Assembly: GCA_964425645.1 (NCBI GenBank)
Contig: CAYRNC010000067.1
Location: 1-9,615, forward strand
Reading direction: 5' to 3'
DNA length: 9,615 bases
DNA from: CAYRNC01 sp964425645
GTDB taxonomy: Bacteria > Bacillota > Clostridia > Peptostreptococcales > Anaerovoracaceae
Of the stretch, positions 1 through 7,159 are shown in pieces. Within the stretch, counting starts at the first letter, position 1. Every line of letters begins with the position of its first letter. Below the pieces are notes generated by a model, which saw only the letters and a program-made list of their open reading frames with translations, had not been told where the DNA came from and made no database searches. Both the position numbers and the translations under genes were made by a program.

Positions 1-43
1 CTTCTTTATTCAAAGTACTACTAAAGATTTGTGGTGCTAACTC
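1..43. other. Unassigned sequence beyond truncated argR
   Basis: This short stretch lies downstream of the argR stop. Read on the minus strand in all three frames it gives no sequence resembling the ArgR C-terminal oligomerisation domain that should be here. In the argR frame the residues after the stop are ELAPQIFSSTLNK, which I do not recognise. It could be the end of an inserted element, a rearrangement junction or the end of a misassembled contig; 43 bases are too few to decide. Confidence 0.3.
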
Positions 44-298
44 CTAAAGACGGGTTTCTTTGAATATGTTGATGAAACGTTCTGAAACCGGTTGATCGGG
101 ACTTAATCCCACAGTGTATTTATAGCGGCCATTGGATGATAGGGTTTTAATAAGGTGTAAATCCTTAATATCTCTTGATATGGTGGCTTGGGTAACTTTA
201 TAACCGCTTTTTTTGAGTAATTCAACCAGTTTATCCTGGGTCTCCACTTCATATCTGTTGATAAGATCCAAAATTTTGTTCTGTCTTGAATATCTCAT
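44..298 (-). pseudogene. argR: Arginine repressor ArgR/AhrC, DNA-binding half only
   Basis: ArgR proteins sense L-arginine and bind ARG boxes to repress arginine synthesis and, in Firmicutes, activate catabolism. The 84 residues seen match the N-terminal winged-helix domain: ETQDKLVELLKKSGYKVTQA is the AhrC-like core, followed by TISRDIKDLHLIK (recognition helix, residues about 39-51) and the strand NGRYKYTV. The protein then reaches the linker (ERFINIFKET) and stops at RL. Family members are about 150 residues; the C-terminal domain that makes the hexamer and binds arginine is absent. The start is ATG at 298 with a good GGAGG five bases upstream. The gene is transcribed away from ruvC. As written it could bind DNA weakly at best and could not respond to arginine, so I call it broken, though an edge or assembly artefact is possible. 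Family assignment is firm; its status is inferred. Confidence 0.8.
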
Positions 299-322
299 AA
301 TATCCTCCGGTGTTCCCTTGTA

Positions 323-352
323 TATTCATCGTGAATAATGAATAATTATAAA
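323..352. promoter_or_regulatory. Candidate ARG-box operator upstream of argR
   Basis: On the minus strand, 352-339 reads TTTATAATTATTCA, matching 12 of 14 positions of the ARG-box core TGAAT-WWWW-ATTCA. Immediately beside it, 323-337 is a perfect inverted pair TATTCA-tcg-TGAATA, i.e. two further half-sites back to back. Paired ARG boxes near an argR start are typical of autoregulation. This is a pattern match in an AT-rich region, so confidence is modest. Confidence 0.4.
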
Positions 353-367
353 ATATCATTTTTTTAC

Positions 368-376
368 ATTATAGCA
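368..376 (-). promoter_or_regulatory. Extended -10 promoter element for argR
   Basis: The minus strand reads TGCTATAAT here: a perfect TATAAT hexamer with the TG-n extension. No good -35 lies 17 bases upstream (TTTCCT), which an extended -10 can tolerate. Transcription would start near 361 and run through the candidate ARG boxes. A second TATAAT on the same strand at 350-345 is an alternative -10. Confidence 0.4.
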
Positions 377-384
377 CAGTTTAC

Positions 385-414
385 TTGGACAGGAAAGAGG
401 AATCATGCTATAAT
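385..414 (+). promoter_or_regulatory. Promoter of the ruvC-led operon
   Basis: TTGGAC at 385-390 and TATAAT at 409-414 are 18 bases apart, and the -10 carries the TG-n extension (TGCTATAAT, 406-414). The expected start near 421 gives a leader of about 20 bases before ruvC. It is divergent from, and overlaps the upstream region of, the argR promoter. No other promoter this good is seen before 8320, so it may drive the whole operon. Confidence 0.6.
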
Positions 415-442
415 AAAACAATGAATTTTTATGGAGAAAAGA

Positions 443-955
443 ATGAGAATACTGGGAATAGACCCGGGTTTTGCGATATTAGGGTATGGTGCGGTGGATA
501 TGAAAGGGAACCGCTTCACAGCGTGTTGTTACGGAACATTAACCACCGATCCGCAAATGGAGATGCCTGACAGGCTTAAGCATCTATACAGCGGTCTAAT
601 GGATATTATTGAGCTATATCGCCCGGATGCAGTGTCCATAGAGGAACTATTTTTCAATAAAAATGTTAAAACCGCTCTTTTAGTGGGTCAGGCAAGAGGA
701 GTGGCTATTTTAGCCTGCGCAAATTCAGGGGTGCCGATTTTTGAATATACACCTTTAGAGATTAAACAAGGCCTTGTCGGTTACGGCCGAGCCGAAAAAA
801 GGCAGATTCAAATGATGGTCAAAACGATACTGAATTTATCAAAGGAACCAAAATCAGATGATACGGCCGATGCTTTGGCGGCGGCCATTTGCCATGGGCA
901 TTCTGCAGGTTATCAAAATAGAATCAAGGCTCATTCTCGGGCTGACAGGAGATAG
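443..955 (+). CDS. ruvC: Holliday junction endodeoxyribonuclease RuvC
   Basis: RuvC is the dimeric, Mg-dependent nuclease that cuts four-way junctions made by recombination, acting in the cytoplasm with RuvAB. The 170 residues fit the family (about 160-175). The four acidic sites are visible: D7 in RILGIDPG, E67/E68 in VSIEELFFNKN, and D139/D140 with D143 in KSDDTADALAAA. The conserved VGQARGVAI and EYTPLEIKQGLVGYGRAEK stretches are also present. I place the start at ATG 443, giving the canonical MRILGIDPG, with GGAG at 433-436 six bases upstream; an in-frame ATG at 431 would add MEKR but has no ribosome site and lies only about ten bases from the predicted transcript start. It is first gene of the operon; its TAG overlaps the ribosome site of ruvA, which starts 12 bases on. 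Confidence 0.95.
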   Translation: MRILGIDPGFAILGYGAVDMKGNRFTACCYGTLTTDPQMEMPDRLKHLYSGLMDIIELYRPDAVSIEELFFNKNVKTALLVGQARGVAILACANSGVPIFEYTPLEIKQGLVGYGRAEKRQIQMMVKTILNLSKEPKSDDTADALAAAICHGHSAGYQNRIKAHSRADRR

Positions 956-966
956 GGAGGTGCCAT

Positions 967-1554
967 GTGCTATACTACTTAAAGGGAACTGTTACGATGC
1001 AGTTTGATGGCGGAATTATCATCGAAAGCGGGGGAGTTGGGTTTAAATTAAGCGTTCCCGACAATACATCCTTTCACAAAGAAAAAGGTTCCGGCGAAGT
1101 GACCGCATACACCTGTATGATAGTAAGAGAGGATGATATAAGTCTATATGGGTTTTCCGATAAAGGTTCACTTGATATGTTTCAGATGCTGAGGACCGTC
1201 AACGGTGTAGGGGCAAAGGCTGCCTTGGCTGTACTATCAACTTTAAGTCTGGAGGAAGTAAAAAAGGCCATAATATTTGATGATCCGGATACTCTTACAA
1301 GGGCCTACGGCATCGGGAAAAAAACTGCGTCACGTATAGTATTGGAACTAAAAGAAAAAGTAGGGAGCCTAGGAGAATTGTCTGTTTTCATAGAGCATTC
1401 GGCGCCAAACGAAAAAGCTGAGGCGGTAGATGCGCTGTCTGGTCTTGGTTATAGTCGGAGCGAGGCTCTAGAAATGCTTTCCAAGATCATTGAAACAGAT
1501 CTTTCTGCAGAAGAATACATTAAATTAGCCTTGCGCGGCACCGTGGACAGATAG
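967..1554 (+). CDS. ruvA: Holliday junction DNA helicase subunit RuvA
   Basis: RuvA tetramers clamp the Holliday junction and load RuvB rings for branch migration. The 195 residues show the three usual parts: an OB-fold of about residues 1-64 starting LYYLKGTV; two helix-hairpin-helix motifs, RTVNGVGAKAALAVL (76-90) and YGIGKKTASRIVLELK (114-129); and, after a linker at about 135-150, the RuvB-binding domain ending in EEYIKLALRG. The acidic pin E55-D56 that separates strands at the crossover is conserved (REDDISLYGF). The start is GTG 967, preceded by AGGGAGG at 954-960; the nearby ATG at 965 is out of frame and hits a stop after five codons. ruvB follows nine bases after the stop. Confidence 0.95.
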   Translation: MLYYLKGTVTMQFDGGIIIESGGVGFKLSVPDNTSFHKEKGSGEVTAYTCMIVREDDISLYGFSDKGSLDMFQMLRTVNGVGAKAALAVLSTLSLEEVKKAIIFDDPDTLTRAYGIGKKTASRIVLELKEKVGSLGELSVFIEHSAPNEKAEAVDALSGLGYSRSEALEMLSKIIETDLSAEEYIKLALRGTVDR

Positions 1555-1563
1555 GAGAATAGT

Positions 1564-2607
1564 ATGGACCTTGACGAGGAGATAATGGTATCAGAAGAAC
1601 GAATAACATCTGCCGGCTTCAATCGCGAAGAAGATGATCTTGAACTTTCTTTACGACCGAGGCATTTTGATGAATATATCGGTCAAAAAAATGTAACAGA
1701 TAATCTTAAAATCTATATTAAGGCTGCCAAGATGAGGAGGGAACCCCTTGATCATGTTCTGTTCTATGGGCCCCCCGGACTAGGGAAAACTACTCTTGCA
1801 GGTATAATAGCCAATGAGCTGGAAGTGGACCTCAGAATTACCTCAGGCCCTGCCATAGAAAGGGCGGGAGACCTTGCGGCAATCCTTACTAACCTAAATG
1901 ATTATGATGTGCTTTTTATTGATGAGATACATAGGCTGAGCCGATCAATCGAAGAGGTGCTTTATTCCGCCATGGAGGATTATGCGTTGGATATAGTTAT
2001 CGGGAAAGGGCCTTCTGCCAGATCCATTAGGCTTGATCTGGCCAAATTTACGCTTATAGGTGCTACGACGAGGGCCGGCAGTCTATCTGCTCCTTTAAGG
2101 GACCGATTCGGTGTTATCAGCAAATTTGAAATGTACACTGAAGCGGAACTGGCTGAGATTATTCGAAGATCTGCCGATATCCTTTCAGTACCTATTGATA
2201 AAGTTTCTCTTGTTGAATTGGCTGCAAGATCCAGGGGAACACCGAGGGTAGCCAATCGCTTACTTAAAAGGGTGAGGGATTTCAGCCAGGTTAAGGGTTC
2301 CGGATATATCGATCTCGATATTACAAATAAGACCCTGGACGCTTTGGGAATTGACGATAAAGGTCTGGAGGGCTTAGACAGAGAGATATTATCCACCATC
2401 ATCCACCGATTTCAGGGGGGGCCTGTCGGAATAGATACTGTTGCAGCTGCCATAGGTGAGGAAAGAGTAACTATAGAGGATGTGTATGAACCTTATTTGA
2501 TTCAGGCAGGATTTTTGCATAGAACCCAAAAGGGCAGGGTGGTATCCTTGGAGGCATATCGCCATTTGGGAATTGACTGCCCTAAAGATGAACAGTTGCG
2601 AATATAG
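1564..2607 (+). CDS. ruvB: Holliday junction branch-migration ATPase RuvB
   Basis: RuvB is the hexameric AAA+ motor that pumps DNA through the RuvA-bound junction. The 347 residues are full length for the family. Visible motifs are the RuvB N-terminal signature LSLRPRHFDEYIGQ (29-41), Walker A GPPGLGKTT (69-77), Walker B LFIDEIHRL (117-125), and sensor 1 with the arginine finger region GATTRAGSLSAPLRDRFG (167-184). Sensor 2 lies in RGTPRVANRLLKR (224-236), and the C-terminal winged helix carries GFLHRTQKGRVV. ATG 1564 is preceded by AGGAG at 1553-1557, which overlaps the ruvA stop. The N-terminal extension before LSLRP (about 28 residues) is ordinary. No change to catalytic residues is seen. 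Confidence 0.97.
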   Translation: MDLDEEIMVSEERITSAGFNREEDDLELSLRPRHFDEYIGQKNVTDNLKIYIKAAKMRREPLDHVLFYGPPGLGKTTLAGIIANELEVDLRITSGPAIERAGDLAAILTNLNDYDVLFIDEIHRLSRSIEEVLYSAMEDYALDIVIGKGPSARSIRLDLAKFTLIGATTRAGSLSAPLRDRFGVISKFEMYTEAELAEIIRRSADILSVPIDKVSLVELAARSRGTPRVANRLLKRVRDFSQVKGSGYIDLDITNKTLDALGIDDKGLEGLDREILSTIIHRFQGGPVGIDTVAAAIGEERVTIEDVYEPYLIQAGFLHRTQKGRVVSLEAYRHLGIDCPKDEQLRI

Positions 2608-2628
2608 GTGTATAGGATGAGGTCGATT

Positions 2629-4008
2629 ATGAACAGTTTAAAAACGGGAATTTTTTTCTCACTGCTGCTTACGTTTATTATCTTAGCTGGGATAATACCT
2701 CTTAGGGCTTTTGCTGCTGAACCTTTAGAATATGTAAAAGTCGGGATTAAAACTGGTGAAAAAGGGTCCAATCAATGTATGTTTTTCAGTGATTCAGGAT
2801 TTTCCTTGGGCTTTGTCGGAGAATCCGGTTTTACAGAAACATTGCCCCTTCCGGCCTACACAACCCTTATAGCCTCTGTTTCGAACGGACATATATCCCT
2901 TCGGGATTCCGATGATGTGCTTTTATCCGCAGACATAGGTAAAAATGGATGTTTAATTCCTTTTAAAGACAAAAGGGAAAACTTTATCACGATTGATAAT
3001 AATAATAGATACAGGGGTGGGATCATGCTAAGGGTAAATTCTCTGGGCTTTATGGATATTGTTAACTATCTTGATATAGAGGAATATCTTTATGGGGTTG
3101 TCCACCTTGAAATGAACCAGGGATATCCTTTGGAGGCGTTGAAGGCCCAAGCTGTGGCGGCAAGAAGCTTTGCTCTGATAAATATGGGCAGACACCGGGA
3201 TGAGGGTTTTGATTTATGCAGCGATACGCATTGTCAAGTTTACGGAGGGGTATCGGCTGAGCAGGAAAAAACCAATACTGCAGTTGATCAGACCAGGGGA
3301 TTGGCGATATATTGGGAGGGAAAGCCGGCATCGGCTAATTAAACGCATCCGACGTATGGACAACTAATCTACCCTATCTGACAGGGAAGGAAGACCCGTA
3401 CACTCCTGATTATCCTTGGACCGCCACCATACATTTTGATTCACTTTTACAGAAACTGATCCAGTCCGGCTACAATCCGGGGCTTATAAAGGCTGTTGAA
3501 ATAAAGGGGCGAGGCAGTACAGGTGCGGTTACCGATTTAAAAATAATCGGTGAAAAGGGGGACGTGACTCTGAAAAAAGAACAGATACGCAGTGTTTTAG
3601 GAGCAAACATAATTCGCTCAAGATNNNNNNNNNNACATAGGCGAGGTATATCACGGCGGAATTATGAACGATATAATGACCGTTTCAATTAACGTCACGA
3701 ACGGAAAAAGAATAAGCAGGGCGGTTAATACGCTATACGCTATTTCTGCCGGAGGGAAATTAAAGCCCGTAAAGAATACGGACGTTTACATTTCTGATGG
3801 ACAGCGAATTGTTAAACCCTCAAAGTCGCCCGACGATGTTAATAAATTCGATGAGCCAGTTGCAACCGGAGGAAAATTGATTCTGTCGGGAATAGGATCA
3901 GGCCATGGAGTTGGCATGTCTCAGGACGGAGCAATAGAGATGGCAAGGCAAGGCCTTACATTCAGCGACATACTTTTATTCTATTATACCGGCATCGAGG
4001 TCAGATAA
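2629..4008 (+). pseudogene. SpoIID/LytB-domain protein, reading frame broken
   Basis: SpoIID-family proteins are exported peptidoglycan enzymes; sporulation SpoIID is a lytic transglycosylase acting on glycans that lack stem peptides. I see a signal peptide (residues 1-30, hydrophobic core FSLLLTFIILAGIIP, likely cleavage after AFA or AFAA), the family block EMNQGYPLEALKAQAVAARS with the expected catalytic Glu (E161), a Cys/His cluster in DLCSDTHCQVYGG, TRGLAIYWEGKPASAN, and the C-terminal signature SGIGSGHGVGMSQDGAIEMA. The first frame ends at TAA 3340-3342. Coding resumes in another frame from 3342 (NASDVWTTNLPYLTGKEDPY) to the N-run, then in the original frame to 4008. The family motif between GKP-x-A and DVW (Tyr/Phe, Ser, Gly-Gly, Thr-Glu) is missing. 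ATG 2629 fits a signal peptide and has GATGAGG upstream; GTG 2608 and ATG 2617 are alternatives. It may be damaged in the cell or only in the assembly. This operon homologue need not be the sporulation SpoIID. Confidence 0.8.
3625..3634. other. Ten-N assembly gap
   Basis: Ten consecutive N interrupt the SpoIID-family gene. The frame differs on the two sides (coding frame before the gap is shifted relative to that after it), so the true gap length is not known from the sequence and ten is probably a placeholder. Confidence 0.95.
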
Positions 4009-5042
4009 TGCAGACCGGCGATTTTGATTATTCTTTGCCGAAGGGATTAATAGCTCAGTATCCTGCAGATAAAAGAGATACTTCCAGATTGATGATAGTC
4101 AATCGGGATACTGATGAAATTGCAGACAGGTATTTCTATGATGTTTCAGATTATTTAAATCCCGGAGATTGTTTGGTTTTAAACAACTCCAAGGTTTTCC
4201 CAGCACGTCTGGTAGGGAGAAAGGTGGAAACCGGAGGTCGAGTTGAATTTCTGCTTCAAAGGTGCAAAGGCGAAGATATATGGGAGGCTATGGTAAAACC
4301 GGGGAAACGGGTCAAGCCGGGAGACCGGATCTTTTTTTCGGCGGATCCTTTTCTGCAGGCTAAAGTTCTCAGGACAGCCGACAATGCAAATCGCATCATA
4401 AAATTTGAATATGAAGGCGGATTCATGGATACGCTTAATCAAATAGGACAGATACCTCTTCCTCCCTATATAAAAAGAGAGAATGAAGATCTTGATCGGG
4501 AAAGGTACCAGACTGTGTACTGCAAGGATGCAGGTTCTACCGCAGCGCCGACCGCAGGTCTTCATTTTACCGCCAATCTGTTAAAGAAACTTGCTGAAAA
4601 AGGAGTGAATCTTGCATATATAACTTTGCATATCGGAATAGGTACATTTAGACCGGTAAAGTCCAAAAATATCGAAGATCATCTTATGCATTCGGAAAAC
4701 TATGAAATAGATGAACAAAATGCTAAAATCATAAACGACACAAGGTTGGCAAAAAGGCGGGTAATAGCTGTGGGAACCACCTCTGTAAGGACATTGGAAA
4801 GTGTGGCGGATTTCGATGGGAGAGTGAGAGCAGGTGCAGGGAGCACGGATATTTTTATTTATCCGGGTTATAACTTCAAGGCAATTGATTGCCTGCTGAC
4901 CAATTTTCATCTTCCCGAATCCACTTTACTTATGTTGGTATCAGCTTTTTATGACAGAAAAAAAATACTGGATGCTTATGAGAGAGCTGTGAAAATGGAA
5001 TATAGGTTTTTTAGCTATGGGGATGCAATGCTTATTATATAA
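4008..5042 (+). CDS. queA: S-adenosylmethionine:tRNA ribosyltransferase-isomerase QueA
   Basis: QueA transfers and rearranges the ribosyl group of SAM onto preQ1 at position 34 of tRNAs with a GUN anticodon, making epoxyqueuosine. The 344 residues match the family length. Signature blocks are FDYSLPKGLIAQYPADKRD (6-24), NNSKVFPARLVG (59-70), AAPTAGLHFT (179-188), GIGTFRPVK (210-218), GTTSVRTLES (256-265) and NFHLPESTLLMLVSAF (299-314), all well conserved. The ATG overlaps the stop of the SpoIID-family gene by one base (TAATG), so translation is likely coupled; GAGG at 3997-4000 is the ribosome site. tgt, the preceding step of the same pathway, follows within a few bases, the usual pairing. 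Confidence 0.96.
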   Translation: MQTGDFDYSLPKGLIAQYPADKRDTSRLMIVNRDTDEIADRYFYDVSDYLNPGDCLVLNNSKVFPARLVGRKVETGGRVEFLLQRCKGEDIWEAMVKPGKRVKPGDRIFFSADPFLQAKVLRTADNANRIIKFEYEGGFMDTLNQIGQIPLPPYIKRENEDLDRERYQTVYCKDAGSTAAPTAGLHFTANLLKKLAEKGVNLAYITLHIGIGTFRPVKSKNIEDHLMHSENYEIDEQNAKIINDTRLAKRRVIAVGTTSVRTLESVADFDGRVRAGAGSTDIFIYPGYNFKAIDCLLTNFHLPESTLLMLVSAFYDRKKILDAYERAVKMEYRFFSYGDAMLII

Positions 5043-5057
5043 ATTGTGAGAATGAAA

Positions 5058-6176
5058 ATGCACGCAGTAAAATTTGAACTGATAAAAGAAGATGTAAGGA
5101 CGAAGGCACGAAGAGGGAAGCTGCATACACCCCACGGCAGTCTTGAGACACCGGTGTTTATGCCCGTTGGTACGGCTGCTACTGTTAAAGCTATGCGCCC
5201 GGAGCAAGTAAAGGATTTAGGTGCTCGCATAATCCTTTCTAATACTTACCACCTCTATTTGCGGCCTGGACATGAAATAATACGTGAGGCGGGGGGTCTG
5301 CATAGATTTATGAATTGGAACGGGGCTATTTTAACCGATAGCGGTGGATTTCAAGTGTTCAGCTTAGGGGATCTTCGTAAAATAACTGAAGAAGGCGTTA
5401 CATTTCGTTCACATATTGATGGTTCATTGCACATGTTCACTCCGGAAAAATCTATCGAAGTGCAAAACGCACTCGGTTCGGATATTATTATGGCATTTGA
5501 TGAATGTACGCCATATCCGGCAGAAAAGCGCTATGCGAAAGAATCCCTTTTGCGTACCAATCGATGGCTGATACGATGCAAGGCTGCACATAAACATACG
5601 GAAATACAATCGCTTTTTGGAATCATGCAAGGGGGAATGTATCGCGATCTGCGATATCAAAGTGCTACTGAAATTATAGAACTTGACCTTCCGGGATATG
5701 CCATCGGAGGGCTTTCTGTAGGAGAACCTAAGGAATTAATGTATGAAGTCCTTGATGATTGCGTGGATTATTTGCCAAAGGATAAGCCAAGATATTTAAT
5801 GGGTGTGGGAAGCCCGGACTGTTTGTTTGAAGGTGTGAAGCGGGGCATAGATCTCTTTGACTGTGTGCTGCCTACACGCATTGCCAGAAACGGAATGGCC
5901 ATAACTTCTTGCGGACGAATATACGTTAAGAATGCTGAACATAAAAGATCATTTATTCCCTTGGATCCGGAATGCGACTGTTATACCTGCCGTAATTATA
6001 GCAGGGCCTATTTGCGTCACTTGTTTAAAGCTAACGAAATTCTATCCTCGATGCTTTTAACTAATCATAACCTATATTTTCTTTTGTCGCTTATGCAAAA
6101 GATCAGAACTTCACTGGATGAAAACAGATTTTTGGAATATAAAGCAGAATTCCATAATAAATATGGTGAATTTTAA
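5058..6176 (+). CDS. tgt: tRNA-guanine transglycosylase (queuine/preQ1 transglycosylase)
   Basis: Tgt exchanges guanine 34 for preQ1 in tRNA Asp, Asn, His and Tyr, the step before QueA. With the start at 5058 the protein has 372 residues, normal for bacterial Tgt. Visible are KLHTPHGSLETPVFMPVGT near the N-terminus, the general acid/base Asp94 in LTDSGGFQVFSL, MAFDECTPYP, the substrate loop GGLSVGEPK, the nucleophile Asp268 in LFDCVLPTRIARNG, and the zinc site C306, C308, C311 (CDCYTC) with His337 (TNHNLYF). Starts at GTG 5046 and ATG 5052 are in frame, but neither has a ribosome site; 5058 has GTGAG seven bases upstream and gives MHAVKFEL, close to the family N-terminus. Ribosome sites here are weak, so coupling to queA is likely. 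Confidence 0.95.
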   Translation: MHAVKFELIKEDVRTKARRGKLHTPHGSLETPVFMPVGTAATVKAMRPEQVKDLGARIILSNTYHLYLRPGHEIIREAGGLHRFMNWNGAILTDSGGFQVFSLGDLRKITEEGVTFRSHIDGSLHMFTPEKSIEVQNALGSDIIMAFDECTPYPAEKRYAKESLLRTNRWLIRCKAAHKHTEIQSLFGIMQGGMYRDLRYQSATEIIELDLPGYAIGGLSVGEPKELMYEVLDDCVDYLPKDKPRYLMGVGSPDCLFEGVKRGIDLFDCVLPTRIARNGMAITSCGRIYVKNAEHKRSFIPLDPECDCYTCRNYSRAYLRHLFKANEILSSMLLTNHNLYFLLSLMQKIRTSLDENRFLEYKAEFHNKYGEF

Positions 6177-6225
6177 GTCCGAATTTTTTCATATATAAAC
6201 ATTAACCGATAAGGAGAATAAATGT

Positions 6226-7146
6226 ATGCCTATTATTGTACCAAGGGGTTTGCCTGCTTATAAAGTATTAAAAGGTGAAAATGTCTTTGTCATGACCGAG
6301 AGAAGGGCACAGACACAGGATATCAGGCCGTTGCACATAGCTATAGTAAATTTAATGCCGATAAAAGAAGTTACCGAAACGCAATTAATCCGAATGCTTG
6401 CTAATACACCTTTGCAAGTTGAACTTCAATTGTTGACTATGGATTCCCACGAATCAAAAAATACAAAAAAAGATCATCTTGAAAGCTTCTATAAGACATT
6501 TGATGTAATCAAGAACCAACGATTTGACGGTATGATTATAACCGGTGCACCGGTGGAATTCCTTCCCTATGAGCAGGTAGACTATTGGAGAGAATTGTCC
6601 GAGATTATGGAATACACAAGAAGGAACGTTTTCAGTACCCTACATATATGCTGGGGGGCACAAGCCGCCTTGTATCATCATTATGGAATCGATAAATACG
6701 TGTTGCCGGAGAAACTATTTGGGGTATTTCCGCATAAGCTGAAAGAGAAAAAATCTGAACTGACAAGAGGTTTTGACGATGTTTTTTATGCACCTCATAG
6801 CCGCCACACCCAAGTACTTAAGGAGGACATATTAGCCATCCCCGAATTGCGCATATTGGCTGAATCCGATATTGCCGGAGCCCATCTGATTTCAACAAGG
6901 GATAAAAGGATGATCTTTGTACAAGGTCATGAGGAGTATGACAGGGATACCTTGAAACTGGAATATGAAAGGGATATCAAAAAAGGTCTTCCTGTTAAGG
7001 TTCCTGTTAATTATTTTGAAAATGACAACCCCTTAAAAAAAGTAATAGTTAAATGGAGGGGGCATGCTAACTTATTTTATGCCAACTGGTTGAATTATGT
7101 TTATCAAGAAACCCCTTACGATCTTGGAGGGCTTGATGACCTTTAG
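6226..7146 (+). CDS. metA: Homoserine O-acetyltransferase, MetA family
   Basis: MetA acylates homoserine in the first committed step toward methionine. The 306 residues are full length and begin with the family N-terminus MPIIVPRGLPA. The catalytic set is present: Cys142 in HICWGAQAALYHHYGI, His235 and Glu237 in FVQGHEEYDRDTL. Residue 111 is Glu (TGAPVEFLP); in characterised MetA proteins Glu here goes with acetyl-CoA and Gly with succinyl-CoA, so acetylation is predicted despite the common name homoserine O-succinyltransferase. AAGGAG lies at 6211-6216, nine bases before the ATG. The out-of-frame ATG at 6222 is not used. The gap after tgt is only 49 bases, too small for a SAM or T-box riboswitch. 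The next gene starts 13 bases after the stop. Confidence 0.95.
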   Translation: MPIIVPRGLPAYKVLKGENVFVMTERRAQTQDIRPLHIAIVNLMPIKEVTETQLIRMLANTPLQVELQLLTMDSHESKNTKKDHLESFYKTFDVIKNQRFDGMIITGAPVEFLPYEQVDYWRELSEIMEYTRRNVFSTLHICWGAQAALYHHYGIDKYVLPEKLFGVFPHKLKEKKSELTRGFDDVFYAPHSRHTQVLKEDILAIPELRILAESDIAGAHLISTRDKRMIFVQGHEEYDRDTLKLEYERDIKKGLPVKVPVNYFENDNPLKKVIVKWRGHANLFYANWLNYVYQETPYDLGGLDDL

Positions 7147-7159
7147 GAGGATATAATAT

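Noticed and set aside
385..570. Forward frame starting at 385, overlapping the ruvC promoter and start
   Set aside because: It begins upstream of the predicted transcript start, lacks a ribosome site and overlaps the well-supported ruvC in another frame.
961..985. ATG at 965 as the ruvA start
   Set aside because: It is out of frame and stops after five codons; GTG 967 gives the canonical RuvA N-terminus with good ribosome-site spacing.
1980..2402. 140-codon minus-strand frame inside ruvB
   Set aside because: It is the antisense shadow of a strongly conserved AAA+ gene and shows no family motif of its own.
2502..2771. Minus-strand frame across the ruvB/SpoIID-family junction
   Set aside because: Antisense to two clear genes, with no ribosome site or recognisable product.
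4179..5230. Several minus-strand frames antisense to queA and the start of tgt
   Set aside because: All lie opposite conserved coding sequence, and their translations resemble no known protein.
6177..6225. Possible SAM riboswitch, T-box or separate promoter before metA
   Set aside because: Only 49 bases are available; no long helix is present, and the AT-rich CATATATAAAC lacks a convincing -35.
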